A stretch of DNA of 64,000 nt from Favolaschia claudopus (lineage: Eukaryota > Basidiomycota > Agaricomycetes > Agaricales > Mycenaceae): positions 558,001 through 622,000 of the forward strand of contig JAWWNJ010000070.1 in NCBI GenBank assembly GCA_037176885.1. The letters run 5' to 3'. Below the pieces are notes generated by a model. That model searched no databases, was not told the origin of the DNA, and worked only from the letters and a program-made list of their open reading frames with translations. The translations under genes were made by a program, and so were the position numbers. Of this stretch, positions 45,228 through 56,345 are shown one piece after another. The number at the start of each line of letters is the position of its first letter. The first letter of the stretch is position 1.

Positions 45228-46750
45228 TCAGAATCTATCATCTTTGCCGTCTTGCTGGGTGCGCACAGACACCTCGTCCGTCTCCGTCTGAACCTTGACA
45301 TGCTGGATGTCCCCGTCGTCAATCTTGACAATGGCAGTTCGGTGCACATCTACAGGAGCAAAAGCGTCAGCAATAGCTCAAGAAGCATGAAGAAAGCAAC
45401 TGACGTATCCCACCCAAACTCTCCAGCCCAATACGGTCTCCAGTCATCGCATGCGAGTGTCCATTCCCATACACCTGATTGTTCCCAGCACTCGAAGTAT
45501 CCCTCGTCCGCGAGATACTCGCCCCACGCATCTCCGCCCGCATGTTCAGATTGTACAAGAGCGTGATGGTGTAGACCCGGCCGAGAGGGTACCCAAAGGC
45601 GACCGTGACGTTGGAGCTTTTCTCGGCGAGGTACGTGATGAGGGATGTGAGCGCGAGGATGGAGGTGATGCCCCCGGTTTGGATGGCGGAGCGTATGAGG
45701 CGCTGAATGATGCTGCGACTTGTATTAGCACGGCTCGTGGCGGATTTGACGAAGTCCAATACGTACCTCTGGGTAGACTGGAACGAGCTTTGCATTTTGC
45801 GCAATTGGAAGACGAGCTGGAATGAGAATTGACTTCGTATCGCGGTTCGTAGACGTGCTAACTTACCAAAAGAGCTAAGGCAACGTTGGCCACCGACGCG
45901 CTGACCTGCCAAATGCTGTAAAGTTATCAATTTGAGCACGCGCACAGACCTAGAGCGAATAGGGAGCTGACGTACATGGCGGCAGTCGCAGCCGTGTTCC
46001 TCGCAGACGAATTGGAGACGGATTGGATAACCACCACGGCCGTGAGGATGCTTGCCGCCATACCGGTCAGGGAAACGAGCCAGACTAAGCCGCAGACGAT
46101 CAGGTGTTTGGTGCTGCAGATTTCCGTTCAGCATACGAACTATAGTACTGTAACATTTGGATGTGTACGCACGCTCGCCAATATCTGAATGTCAGATAGT
46201 TTTGCACGATGAAGCCCGATGCTCCGAGAGAGAGGACATAGATGTATAGCGGCCAGTACTGTAAATGATGCATGTATAAATGAGCAAGGTCTGGTGACAA
46301 TCAAGAGCGACGTACTGCTCGAGCGAAGAGATAATCGAGATCGCCTGCATGAATGATAAACAGAGTGGATCAATCGGCTGTATAGGATGAGGAGTCCCAG
46401 TCACGAACCCCAGTTGGTTATAGCGTACTATGTACAAAACAACCCATCAGCGTCGTTTCGAAACCAAGGCAGAGAGAAGGTATCTCACAAGATAAATGGA
46501 TGCGTAGTTCGCCATAACATTGATGAAATCCACCACGATGGCCGACAACACGGTACCCTTCGTCGCCCAATGGTCCTTCGGGAAAGTCCGGTAATAAAAG
46601 TACGCTTGCGAGCAGCTTACGACGAGCAACATGCCGTTTGCCCATGAGGCGACCAAAATGGATCTACGAAGGGAGATATTAGTATCATGACGCGACGGGA
46701 GTGTCGTGAACGCGCTCCAATACTTACCCAAGAAACTTGTCAAACGACAT
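45228..46750 (-). CDS. DUF6534 seven-transmembrane protein (paralogue of 36539-38102)
   Basis: The start at 46750 (MSFDKFLG|SILVASWANGMLL) has the same exon-1 break as the paralogue. Hydrophobic helices follow (TVLSAIVVDFINVMANY, IYVLSLGASGFIVQNYL, then a pair with SLTGMAASILTAVVV), then the family hallmark IIQRLIRSAIQTGGITSI and YPLGRVYTITLLYNLNMR. The hydrophilic tail carries RGASISRTRDTSS and ends DGKDDRF with stop at 45228-45230. The tails of the two paralogues are alike (HRTAIVKIDD in both), so the duplication is fairly recent. Tail-to-tail with the dioxygenase (about 215 bp). Function unknown. Confidence 0.85.
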
Positions 46751-48038
46751 CTTGAACGGTGTCTTGCAAGCTCGGTTGACGAGGGGGATGTGTAGAGCTG
46801 GGTGCCTAGGTTATCGAGCACCAAGCATCCTGTTTAAAAGCCCTCATACACACGTAGGGGTATGTCTGATGAATGAATGGTTGAGGAGCAGAATGAATAG
46901 TTGAATAAACAGGAACTCACCCCAGGTCCAAGCTGGCTGTGTGACAGCGACTGCAGCCCCATATTCACTTGACATCGAAGAACCATGTCGACGCGCTGTC
47001 AAGCGACGAATCCACTCTTTTGGAGCATTGTATTTCTTCCAATTCATTCGCGACCTTTTAACAACTCTGGCTCGCCTCCGTATGAGTTTCTAGGAAAGGT
47101 GCTGGGTAGATTGAGCGAATCATTGGCGACACTATGAACCAGATCACTTACTGCTGTAGAAATCCTGGCCATATCGACGGAATTTATTTTGAAAGGGGTC
47201 GTTCAGTGGCTCCTATATGTGGATTTCGAGTCAAAGGTTTCCAGAAGGTGCATGCCAACGGCATCAATCGAGAGTCGAGATTTCTCGGTGTTCTAGAGCA
47301 TTCAACGGTCGACTTGGACGCAAATCGTCGATCTGGTCCGAGTCGTCGATATCAAAAGTTGCGCCAGATTTTCGATGCTTCTTTGGAGTTCTTCCAGCTT
47401 TGAGACATCGCTGGGCTCCTATCTATCAGGGTCCATTGTGCGTGCCCTAAATGCCTATTGGCGAAGAAGGAATCAAAAGGGACTGGAGGAGGAGGAGGAG
47501 GCAAAGGAGTGGAGGGAGGAGCAAGGGAGGAGTCAGACGCGAGATGTCACAGTTGTCACAATGAGCACGTGATTTCTAAGCACCGACAACACCGGACCGG
47601 TGTTCAAAAAATGACACGCCATGACGAGTCACTGTCAGAATAATCACAGTAGGCCCGCGCGCGCGCGGCAAAGCCCACTATCCTGTCTTAGAGCTAGTTC
47701 AGATGTAGATAGTGTATGGAAGAATGTGTATTAACTCAAAGTAAACAAACAACTAGTAAACAACTATACACCGCCAGTCAAAATTCGATTTGATTTTTGT
47801 TAGACACGGTCGGACGCGGTCACGTGACTCCCATCAGATATTTTTGATGGCATTTCGCAAATGTTCGCGACACATTTCCGATACCAGACGCGCGTTTCGA
47901 TTCACTTCCCCCATTCTCAACGCTGTGATACAGCTCTGCCGAGCTTCCGGAACGCGGCGGCCGAGATGCCGTTCGAATCTCTTTATATTTCTCGAATTTC
48001 GTCGAATTTCGACCTTTACAACCTCTTCTTCTACTCAT
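46751..48038. other. intergenic region before the T5orf172 gene
   Basis: About 1.3 kb. Small frames at 46844-47047 (-) and 47134-47403 (+) have no recognisable product. It contains the 17-bp palindrome AACACCGGACCGGTGTT (47588-47604), a GA-rich tract near 47485-47530 and an alternating CG run near 47658-47668. No gene supported. Confidence 0.5.
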
Positions 48039-48696
48039 ATGTCGACCACTACAGTTGGAGTGCGCCCGGCTCGTTGGTCGGCTGGCGAGCGTCGAAGACG
48101 CGCATTTATGAAACGATTGTAAGCGATTTTATTTCTCTGTTTTCGGAACACAATATTTTGTATAAATCTGTATTCAGTTCGCGTATGACCGCGCTTCAGC
48201 GCCTCAGATTTCTATGCAATGTAAACCCGTACCAAGACTATGGAGGGTTTATTTATGCCTTCACGCAACGCGTCTACAACCGGTCTGGAGTTTATATCGG
48301 AACTCGCGTCAAATACGGATTGACGAACAATATCGATCGGCGGCGGAGGGAATATAGAGACTGTGGACGCATGCGGTGGATTTCGTACTGGGCGACTGAT
48401 TGTGTCAAGTTGACGGGTGAGTGGTATTTTATTTCAATACGAAAGCGAACCTCGCATTAGAGGCGATGATTCATGCCCGCCTTCGGGTGCGGGGCATCAA
48501 TATCAAGAAGGTCGATTGTGTGTGTGGGGGACACCATAGGGAATTCTTCTGGAAGGCGGGGATCGGGCGGACGGTGGATATCAAACGAGTGGTAGAGCAA
48601 ACCTTGATCGCCACTGCGCAGCGGATCGATAGGTGAGTCCGATTCAGTCTCTTTGAATCTATCCGTTTACTTACTGTCTGCAGAGTAGATTTTTGA
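48039..48696 (+). CDS. T5orf172 / GIY-YIG-like domain protein
   Basis: Four exons (48039-48118, 48178-48416, 48461-48632, 48684-48696; 504 nt) give 167 residues starting MSTTTVGVRPARWS. The core GFIYAF...VKYGLTNNIDRRRREY, a following WISYWATDC strand, the acidic residue in LTEAMIHARLRV and the block CVCGGHHREFF match the T5orf172 (MUG113-like) family, a branch of the GIY-YIG nuclease fold first named from phage T5. Fungal copies are common and uncharacterised; a DNA-binding or nuclease role is a family-level inference. The ATG is preferred over the longer open frame from 47861 because only this frame splices into the domain. Confidence 0.75.
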
Positions 48697-49043
48697 CGCG
48701 ATATTGCTTTCGACCGATCCAATGTACATTGCCAAAGATTTTAATCCAATGGTTGGCGAACCTTTTTGTTTAACTTGAACTCCGGTGATGACATGCAATA
48801 ATCAGACACATACCTGCTGTGAAGTCCCACACCGGCTGCGTGCGTCTCAATCAAGTAGTCGCTCGCGTCTTGTCCCTGGCTCCCTACCCATTCGGTGAGT
48901 GAAATATTATGGTACTCAAAACTTACCGTTTGGAATAGGTTCTTATCACAATTTCATAAGAGGTGAGTAACTTGTTTAACGAATGTGTAGATACAATAGA
49001 AATGTGATTCGAATACAAGCAATACATATATTTGTTTTCTATA
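48697..49043. other. convergent intergenic spacer
   Basis: About 350 bp between two convergent genes (T5orf172, plus strand; F-box, minus strand). AT-rich, presumably the two 3' UTRs. Nothing else seen. Confidence 0.6.
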
Positions 49044-50888
49044 TCAAGCGTCCAGTTTGATACATACTTCCTTCCTCGCTGCTAGGATTCCAAGATCGTT
49101 GCGGAGAGACTCTGAAACTTTTACTCCACCCACTGCCCATCTATCGTACACCCAATTCCAACCGGCCGCTGCTTCCCATAGGTCGTGACATGTTTTAGAG
49201 TGAACTCCTGAATGCACTGCTCCATGTGAGAAATCCAGGACTTCCAGACCAAGCTCGAATCGCCGTTCGAAGGCATGTACGAGATCTGATGTCTGATGCG
49301 GGTGTTCGTCTGTATGTTCATCCCAGTATCGCCCTGGTTGGAGAGAGAGTAATTGGAGTCCTGGTGCTACGAGTTCGTCAGCAAGACCCAAGGTAAATTG
49401 AGCATCCATCATGTCGCGATCCGCTCCAAATATATGCAGCGAACGCAAAGCGGGCATGGCGCGCATATGACGGATCACGACGTCTCCAGAAAATGGAATT
49501 TGAAAGGCAAAACAGACGCGAGACAGTGCACGGCATCTGTCCAAGAACGCTTCCAAGTCGTTGTGGAATACAGCAGCTGCGGCTTCCTCTCCGAAGCCTC
49601 GAACGCTACGTGCGTGCAGACGAAGCACCTGCAGGTTGGGAAAGTGAATTCCAATGAAATGTCCATCACCTGGAACATCGCGCCACGGTACAACGAAATT
49701 CAGCTCCTGTATTCGTGGAAAGGTCACTGGATGATGACTGGTAGAAGGGAGTCGCACTCCGCTTAAGCAGAGAACGCGAAGATTGTGCATACTTGCGAGA
49801 TGGGAGGCAGGCAAGGCACCGTGGATTCGCGCTGTGTTGAATTCAGCGTAGCTCTTGATCTCCAGCCAAGGCAGGCTGAAGCGCGTTTCGGGCGTCAGAG
49901 TCCAGAGCAAAGTAACCTTGCTCAGTTTCGACGGCTGTGGCCAGGTCCAGTGCATGAGTGTCTGCTCAGGCGTTAACGCTTGTATCCAAGGAGGAAGAGT
50001 GTCTCGGCATGGATATTCCCCCGTATTGTACGTGCTGCCTTCGATTGTCAACGAAGTAACGTTTGGCACTGGATATTGCGTGTGGAACAGCGAGCGCGTC
50101 AACTGGCCAGCTCTGCTCTCAGCAGGACAGTAGAAATCGTGCACATTAAGCGCTAGCTCGTTAGTAGAGCGCACAAGTCGGTGCAACGTCGCGGCAAGTA
50201 ACGCGTTCATATCTTCGAGGCCAAACGACACGTCGAGCGAGCTGTGTTCCAACGCATATTCCAATTGAGTGACGCGTGCGCGACATCTTTTGGGAGATAC
50301 ACCTCTGAAATCGATAGGATTCCACAGGTCAGCCGCGGCTCCTCCAGCGAGAAGGTCTCGCCATTGGCGACAAACCGACATGGGGACATATAGAGCTGAA
50401 TCAGGGGACCAACGAGATCCATTTTCAGCATAAGCGAACTTGAAGATTTGTCGCCATATCTCGGGAGGTATCCTCGAGATACTGCGATGATGGTACATAG
50501 TGGCGTCCACTATGTATTCGGCGAATATAGAGAGAACGGTGACTCTCGATAATTCCTTCTGCAAAGAAGACTTATTGGAATAAATTTCTCTCTGACCACG
50601 TCCCACGCGCATCAACCAATCTCGCGCGACATCAAAAAAAAATCCCTGACGTCTGGAATCGCTCGTCATGGTCAAAAGACCCGCAAGCCGCGGAGAGACA
50701 TCTCGCTCAGAGGCCGACGTAGCGATGCGAGCAACGATTCCAGGGCGCTCGGCTCCATCCACGAAAAGAGGCGAATCCATCACCCTCCTGCAGATCGCGT
50801 AAGTTTTCTGTTTACGGCGCATCAGACAATAACGATACTTCCCTCGCCTCGTCCCATAACGTGCAACATTCGTCAAAAGAAAGACCAT
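49044..50888 (-). CDS. F-box-like protein, single exon
   Basis: Uninterrupted 614-codon frame. An F-box-like domain (ISRIPPEIWRQIFKFAYAE, then VPMSVCRQWRDLLAG) lies at about residues 137-185, of the type very abundant in mushroom genomes. It is followed by an LRR-like tail (HNLRVLCLSGVRLPS, FPNLQVLRLHARS, MPALRSLHIFGAD). The N-terminal 130 residues are basic and unlike the rest. An ATG at 50498 (MYHHRSISRIPPEIW) right before the F-box may be the true start. Likely a substrate adaptor of an SCF ubiquitin ligase. Its partner is unknown. Confidence 0.75.
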   Translation of the reverse strand: MVFLLTNVARYGTRRGKYRYCLMRRKQKTYAICRRVMDSPLFVDGAERPGIVARIATSASERDVSPRLAGLLTMTSDSRRQGFFFDVARDWLMRVGRGQREIYSNKSSLQKELSRVTVLSIFAEYIVDATMYHHRSISRIPPEIWRQIFKFAYAENGSRWSPDSALYVPMSVCRQWRDLLAGGAAADLWNPIDFRGVSPKRCRARVTQLEYALEHSSLDVSFGLEDMNALLAATLHRLVRSTNELALNVHDFYCPAESRAGQLTRSLFHTQYPVPNVTSLTIEGSTYNTGEYPCRDTLPPWIQALTPEQTLMHWTWPQPSKLSKVTLLWTLTPETRFSLPWLEIKSYAEFNTARIHGALPASHLASMHNLRVLCLSGVRLPSTSHHPVTFPRIQELNFVVPWRDVPGDGHFIGIHFPNLQVLRLHARSVRGFGEEAAAAVFHNDLEAFLDRCRALSRVCFAFQIPFSGDVVIRHMRAMPALRSLHIFGADRDMMDAQFTLGLADELVAPGLQLLSLQPGRYWDEHTDEHPHQTSDLVHAFERRFELGLEVLDFSHGAVHSGVHSKTCHDLWEAAAGWNWVYDRWAVGGVKVSESLRNDLGILAARKEVCIKLDA

Positions 50889-51503
50889 AGTCCCTGTTTT
50901 AGCGTCAGTGAAAGAAAGCTTGCTTGTTTTGTGAGAGACCTACTCTCGCCGGTCAGCCACACTGCCGAGTGTCATCCCCCATGACTCCGATGCCCCCCAA
51001 CCCCCTCCACCCCATCCTTCGGACTCCCAGTGCGTCGAATTAGCCACAGTGGTCGCTCTTTAGATCCCGAGCAGGTAACGTGAAAGTGATCCATTTCTCA
51101 GCCGCAGGATTTTAAAGTCCCGCTACAGACTTTTTTTCGAGTCAATCGTCTCAAGCGGAGTCACCATTAGCAGTGAATAACGAGATATGAATTAAGTCAT
51201 ACAACTGTACTAGTCATGCAATATAAGAGTCGATTCCTGGCACGACCAATAATCACATATTACGTTCACTGTCTGACTCCGAGCCTATCCGACTACGGAG
51301 TCCGACCCATCCGACAGCGAGAAAAACTGCAGCCACGCGGTATACGTCTACATTGTTAATTGTCAGCGATTCGTCACCCGAATCGACGTCCAAGACGCAC
51401 ATGTATCTGATCCCGGAACCCATCGTGTCTTTGCATGCTGATAGCTGCTCTCAACTGAGTGCCGATTTCAAAGGCCCATCCCCCGCCATTCCATAACTGC
51501 ATA
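50889..51503. other. intergenic spacer before the paralogue array
   Basis: About 610 bp with no supported gene: presumed promoter of the F-box gene and 3' region of the first array gene. Nothing distinctive. Confidence 0.55.
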
Positions 51504-52159
51504 TCAGCGGCAGGGACGACTACCTATTAGGCAGTTAGATATATCCTTACAAGAACTCGAAAGATGAAGGCCATACCTTGATTGATGGAAGCCCGTTGAT
51601 AGTGCTGCCTATCATAGACTGAGAACCGGAGGCCTGTTTCCTGAGTATCAGTTCAATCGAGGGATGGAATGCTAGAAACTCTGAACGTACTTCGCACAAC
51701 TTATGCAGATCGCAAATCATGACCTGTTGCAAAACCCGAGTTTGTCTCGCATAGAATTCTCTTTCCTCATCGTCGGCTGAATCGGCGCATGATAGAGTTA
51801 TAACATAGCAGTTGAGCACCACCTGGAAATTGGTTAACGTAGAATGGTAAGGCAACGGATTCGCATACCTCGGTTCCCCCGTTGGAAAGACGAAAGCCAA
51901 ATTCAGCACGTACATTGTGTACCTGACCGATTATCCAGCCGACATACGTCGACGGGCAGGGTTTGTAGCACCGGGCTAGCTCGGTCGATGCATTGCGTAT
52001 ACTAGCGGCTGCACTCTTGCAAGAAAAACAGTGCACTGTATGATCTTCGAATTGAACAGATTTGTCGCGTGTCATTCCAAAGTCCACAGGGTAATTTTCG
52101 TCCGCTAACACACGATTTTCGTCAAGGTCATCGAGGAAGGCGTAGAGGCTCAGAGGCAT
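51504..52159 (-). CDS. unrecognised small protein, array member 1
   Basis: Starts at 52159 (MPLSLYAFLDDLDE). Splicing out 51821-51867 joins SNGGTE to VVLNCYVITLSC, and a second intron joins HKLCE to ETGLRFSVYDRQHY; the end is near 51504. The blocks FGMTRDKSVQFE, YKPCPSTYVGWIIGQVHN and the helical REFYARQTRVLQQ align with the two upstream genes in this array, so all three are paralogues. No known domain. About 180 residues, no signal peptide, no membrane helix. The 3' exons are less sure than the 5' ones. Confidence 0.5.
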
Positions 52160-52413
52160 CCTAGAACCCTGTACTGGCTCTAATACTTAAATAGAGGCAA
52201 CTGATGTTTCGCTCGCAGTAATCTCAAGTTCGTCAGCATACACTGATGTCACTGAGTCAAAGGCAAACAAGATATCGCTTACCGCTGAGAGTTCACTTCG
52301 AGTCATGGGCTCGAGTCGTACAGCGAAACACATGACGGACCTGTATTTAGAGGGCAGCTACCGATATTTATATCCTTATCGCGGAAAATACAAGTACGAT
52401 ACATGAGCTCAGA

Positions 52414-53328
52414 TTACCGGAGTGATACTTGATAGATTTTAGATTCTCCCGACTTCCTCTGCTGAAAGTCGACGCCAATGGCGAACCCACAATGAAAATG
52501 TCTGCCCCGAAACGTAAGAAATCCGTGTAGTTGCAAGAATTCAAGGAAGATCAGAACCTTAACGCGACTTCCCGTCTCATCCATTCTTTCATCCTTACAC
52601 AGAGAGACGGAAACCTCCAGATTTGTTCCGGGAACCAAATCCATACGAACAGAAAGCTCGCTTGGAGAGCCATACATCTGGATTCGCTGGTTTAAAAGGT
52701 GTACACGACTGACAGGGATACTATACATACCGTCATTTCAATCATCGACGAACCATCTTCGCTTTTTTTCAACCAGCTACTTGCGACTCTACCGGGCTAA
52801 GCAATCCCGCGGGGTTCAGCTCAACGGATAATCTAAAGAGATATCAGGCGCACCATCTCGCGGACGTCCTCGTCTATAATTGTCTGCAGTCTAGCAACTT
52901 GCATATCAAAGAGCCGAACAGTGTCCTCGTCGGACTCAGTGGGACATCTGGTTGTGATGCTGGTGCATTTTCGACCATTACGCTGCCACAGTGCTCAATT
53001 AGTGGGACCGCCATCGAGCCACATCAATCACACTTACCTCTCTCTCAAGTGGATTGTCATGGTAAAAGACATGGAAATTGTCGATTTCCACAATCAATTG
53101 GCCTCGATACTTGGGACATTTATGCATGCACTCCCTAGTGCGACGGTTATCCGAGCCTTGCGGAATCAAAGCCTTGTAAGAATAGCGAGAGTAAGGACCA
53201 GCGATGTCGACGAGACTGCCGTCACGCGTCAGTGAATAATGCTGGTCCAAAACGTCGGCGCCAAAGAGAGGTTTATGCGCATCGCGTTCTGACTGAAGAC
53301 CCCTGCAAGCTATAGAGAGGATGGCCAT
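52414..53328 (-). CDS. unrecognised small protein, array member 2
   Basis: Starts at 53328 (MAILSIACRGLQSER). The first exon ends NPLERE and joins RNGRKCTSITTRCP, then VARLQTIIDEDVREM. A further intron (donor gtgcgc) joins PGRVASSWLKKSEDG, and another joins RIQMYGSPSELSVRMD and LEVSVSLCKDERMDE. This order mirrors member 3 (LRTRLIVAIVEY; then PGVVDFNWVKRGSDG; then YEVVVNLSKDEYVDV), which is why I merge two frames that look separate. The 3' end is uncertain: the frame stops at 52414, or further splicing could carry it to about 52180. Function unknown. Confidence 0.5.
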
Positions 53329-53390
53329 TTGGTACAGCAGCCCGGTCTATGCATCCCTTTTAAGGTGCCATGGACATTATCTAATCTATA

Positions 53391-53423
53391 TTTATCTTAT
53401 CTTATCTTTATCGTATCTTATCG
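53391..53423 (-). promoter_or_regulatory. cluster of GATA-type motifs upstream of array member 2
   Basis: Five copies of TTATC (GATAA on the minus strand) lie within 33 bp, about 63-95 bp upstream of the ATG at 53328. GATA-type zinc-finger factors of fungi bind WGATAR. It may also be just a short tandem repeat. A similar cluster occurs at 63137-63182. Confidence 0.45.
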
Positions 53424-53437
53424 TAGAAATACCAATC

Positions 53438-54283
53438 TCATGCTCGCCCCACTTGTGAATCAGACAAGGCGTTCCAGTCTCTCAGCCACAACGTAAATCT
53501 CTATGACAGTGCGTCTTAGCATTCAAAACGAACATGAAACCCGAAGATGACTCACTTTATGTAAAAGTCCATGAACATCTACATATTCATCTTTAGACAA
53601 ATTTACCACGACTTCATAATCCTGTCCGAGACCCAGGTCGAGATACAAAAAATGCGCCGGGTATGAACATACGATCTAATGTACCTTGAGTAATCAATCG
53701 CGGAACGATAACTCGACATACCTCTATCGTATCACGTCCATCCGACCCCCTTTTTACCCAATTGAAATCCACCACACCTGGCTGGCAATTCCTTAGAACG
53801 AAAAGGGAGGTTTCAATCGGGAAGAGGGTACCTTGTTCTCCAGATCCGCGGCCACAATTTCATTAAGCGTCTTTATTTGGCGTTCATATAGCTCTCTTGT
53901 GAAGGAATCAACGCGTTGTGGACAACCGAAAGTGATAAGAGAGCTGATCTGGGGAATTCCCTGCAAGGTGGTTAGCAGATAGCCTAAGACATGTATCGGA
54001 AACTAACCTCCATAGCAATAGGATTGAGGTGGAATATGGATTGATATTCCACAATGGCGACAATCAATCTCGTCCGCAACTTGGGCAATTTGATGCGAAA
54101 AGTATCTCCCAAACTCCTAGAGTGATCGTAATCCGATTTACAGGTATGTCGTTCCGCATAACCATCGGCGTCAATCAAAGTCTTGTCTCGAGTGAAGAAA
54201 ATATGGTCTTCAACCCGCTCCAGAGCAAGAACAGGGCATGTAGGAGTCCGCGCCGCATTGAGGTGCTCCCTGGCGATCGACAT
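53438..54283 (-). CDS. unrecognised small protein, array member 3
   Basis: Starts at 54283 (MSIAREHLNAARTP), chosen because it aligns with the start of member 2; an in-frame ATG at 54355 is possible. Exons join NPIAME to GIPQISSLITFGCP, VAADLENK to PGVVDFNWVKRG, then IVCSYPAHFLYLDLG, DEYVDVHGLLHK and RFTLWLRDWNALSDS, ending QVGRA with stop at 53438-53440. About 210 residues. The shared pattern with member 2 includes HxxxTRD near residue 35, a strand LIVxI before a short acidic turn, and a helix of RQxxxL type. No known domain or catalytic motif was recognised. Confidence 0.55.
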
Positions 54284-54525
54284 GCTGTTTGGATGTCGCG
54301 AACTGCTCTTTTTATGGTAAACAGAGCGACAGGACGCACTAGTGGCATGAGTCAAATGATTATTTCAACGGACACACTACGTATTACACACTTATTCATG
54401 AGTCAATCATACCGGGAACGTTATAATAGTGACTGAATAGATGAAGGCTTTGACCGCGTCATGTCAGCGACACATAGGTTCTCGACAACGGATTACGAGA
54501 TGAATGAGGCGAAGGAAGCACCAGT

Positions 54526-55977
54526 TCAGTCCACCTCGGATTCCCCGTCCATGCGCCATTGCTCTGTCCACGGATAGACTCGCACGAATCCCGTCGGGAC
54601 GGAATACATTTGAATCAACGCTGTGGCCAACTTGCGGAACATCATATGCTCTACCTTTCTTGGTCAGTACCTAGATTAAGACAGAATCGAAAACGCACGG
54701 AAATTGTGACTGTGAACAACGTTCAAACCATTCACTGTGCCAGTCGTACACATTCCTACGGGACCCAACGACCAAGTCGAAATCCACGTCACAGTTTCGG
54801 AGGGGCTAGGTATGTCGACGCTTGGTAACGTGATGTGTAGGCAGCCTTCGTCCACTGTTGTGCGCGGCGTAGCAGGACAATCAATGTGTTTGCCGCATTC
54901 GTGAGGAACGTTGTACTCGAAAATGAATGTGAAGCCTCGACGCATATACTTGTGCAATATATGCCAAACCTCGAGTTGACTCTCCAGACTATCGAGATCA
55001 AGAGCTAGAGAGGTCGGAGTGATGAGAGCGAACCCGTTTCGAGCGCGATGAACCTCGAAATGAGAAAATTTGTCCCAAGAGACAAGTCCTCTCGTCGGAG
55101 CAGAGTGAAAATTTAGGATGAGATCGATAGCCGAGTCTGAGTGCGCCTCGATGATATTGATGACGCCGCCCCCCGGACTATTGACTCTGGTGACCTGGCG
55201 GATTCCAGGTAGGCTCGAATACTCGTGTAGGTCTGCCGAAAGAACAGTGAAATCCAAGTGCTCGAAATATCGAACAATGCATCGCGTTTTGTCTCGTCCA
55301 CAAAACAGGTCTAGATCGTTTGGACTGAACGACCGGTGGATCAATGCTGCCACGAACGACCCCGAAATGAAGGTATTAGTGGCTGCCTGCATGAGCTTCA
55401 CGTCGCCGTAGTGAAGTCCGAATTTGGACAGGAGATGCGAGGTCATATACTGAAGGAGAGACGCCCGGAGGTAGACGTCCTCCGAACCAAGATCCCGTCC
55501 ATTAAACTGCATGAGTCTCTGAAGAACCGAAACGAACCCGTCGTGAGTTCGTTCACAATTTGGGTTTGTTCCTAAGGGTAATCAGTATGTCTCGAATATG
55601 TGTTTCCAGGGAAGAGACGACTTACGATGTTTTGCAACTCGCTCTTCGAGCTGAGGAACTGAGAGTCAATTAGCAAAACGGCCATAAAGAGATCGCAAGA
55701 CATTACTCTGATCAGCGAAGTGCTCGTCCACGGTCTTTACCATGAACCTAGAAACATTCTTCGCCGCCATCCGACTCCGCAATGAGGTGGAAAACAGCTG
55801 GTTGTAATCCATCTGACGCAGATAGTTGTGGATAGTCTCACTCCATAGAACCCGCTTTATGGTATCTTGCATTGCTAACAAGGCCCCGGGCGACACAGCT
55901 GAAAAGTGCCAGTGGTTGGTGGAGTCAACACTGAGACCGAGGAACGTACCCTTCTGAGGCGGCGAAGAGTCTACCAT
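54526..55977 (-). CDS. nucleotidyltransferase-like family protein
   Basis: Starts at 55977 (MVDSSPPQKGTFLG). Two short introns join FADQ to IPQLEERVAKH and then to RTNPNCERTHDG. The long exon holds NTFISGSFVAALIHR, then FSPNDLDLFCGRD (a Ser-rich turn and paired acidic residues, as in the nucleotidyltransferase fold), then VSWDKFSHFEVHRA, a segment NVPHECGKHIDCP and TVDEGC. A last intron of 48 nt joins HSHNF to QHMMFRKLATALIQ and the protein ends WRMDGESEVD. I recognise a family widespread in Agaricomycetes that looks NTase-like but has no tested function. Active-site completeness cannot be judged by eye. About 380-390 residues. Confidence 0.6.
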
Positions 55978-56345
55978 CCTTCTTGAACCGACACAGTCAA
56001 CAGAGAGGAACCTCTTATACTCTTATATGATCCCAGAAATCTATCACAATTACGAGGCCATGATATCGTGTAGTGAACGAGTCAGACTCATTATACAATT
56101 TATTCGTGTCATTGAAGTCGCAGTCATCCGGATCCATTTCCAACCCGACGCCTCCGTGCCCTCTTCCGACAAAAACGCCATTGCCCTCAGTCGTTCCAAG
56201 TCCACGTCAGAGTAGAGGGAGAGAAAGCGTGAGAAAGAAAAGAAGCTGTTTATTTACACTGATAAAGTCAAGCGACCGGCGATCACCGAATACACGGTGT
56301 CGTGACCACGCTACGTAATAGTACATATCAGACAGTCGAACACAA
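55978..56345. other. intergenic spacer
   Basis: About 370 bp between two genes on the same strand. No gene seen; presumed promoter of the downstream NTase-like gene and 3' UTR of the other. Confidence 0.55.

Noticed and set aside
47658..47668. Alternating CG run as a Z-DNA or promoter element
   Set aside because: Only about 12 bases, no gene start nearby, likely chance.
52180..52728. Separate gene starting MYSIPVSRVH
   Set aside because: The start lies in an intron; comparison with array member 3 shows that this part is the 3' half of array member 2.
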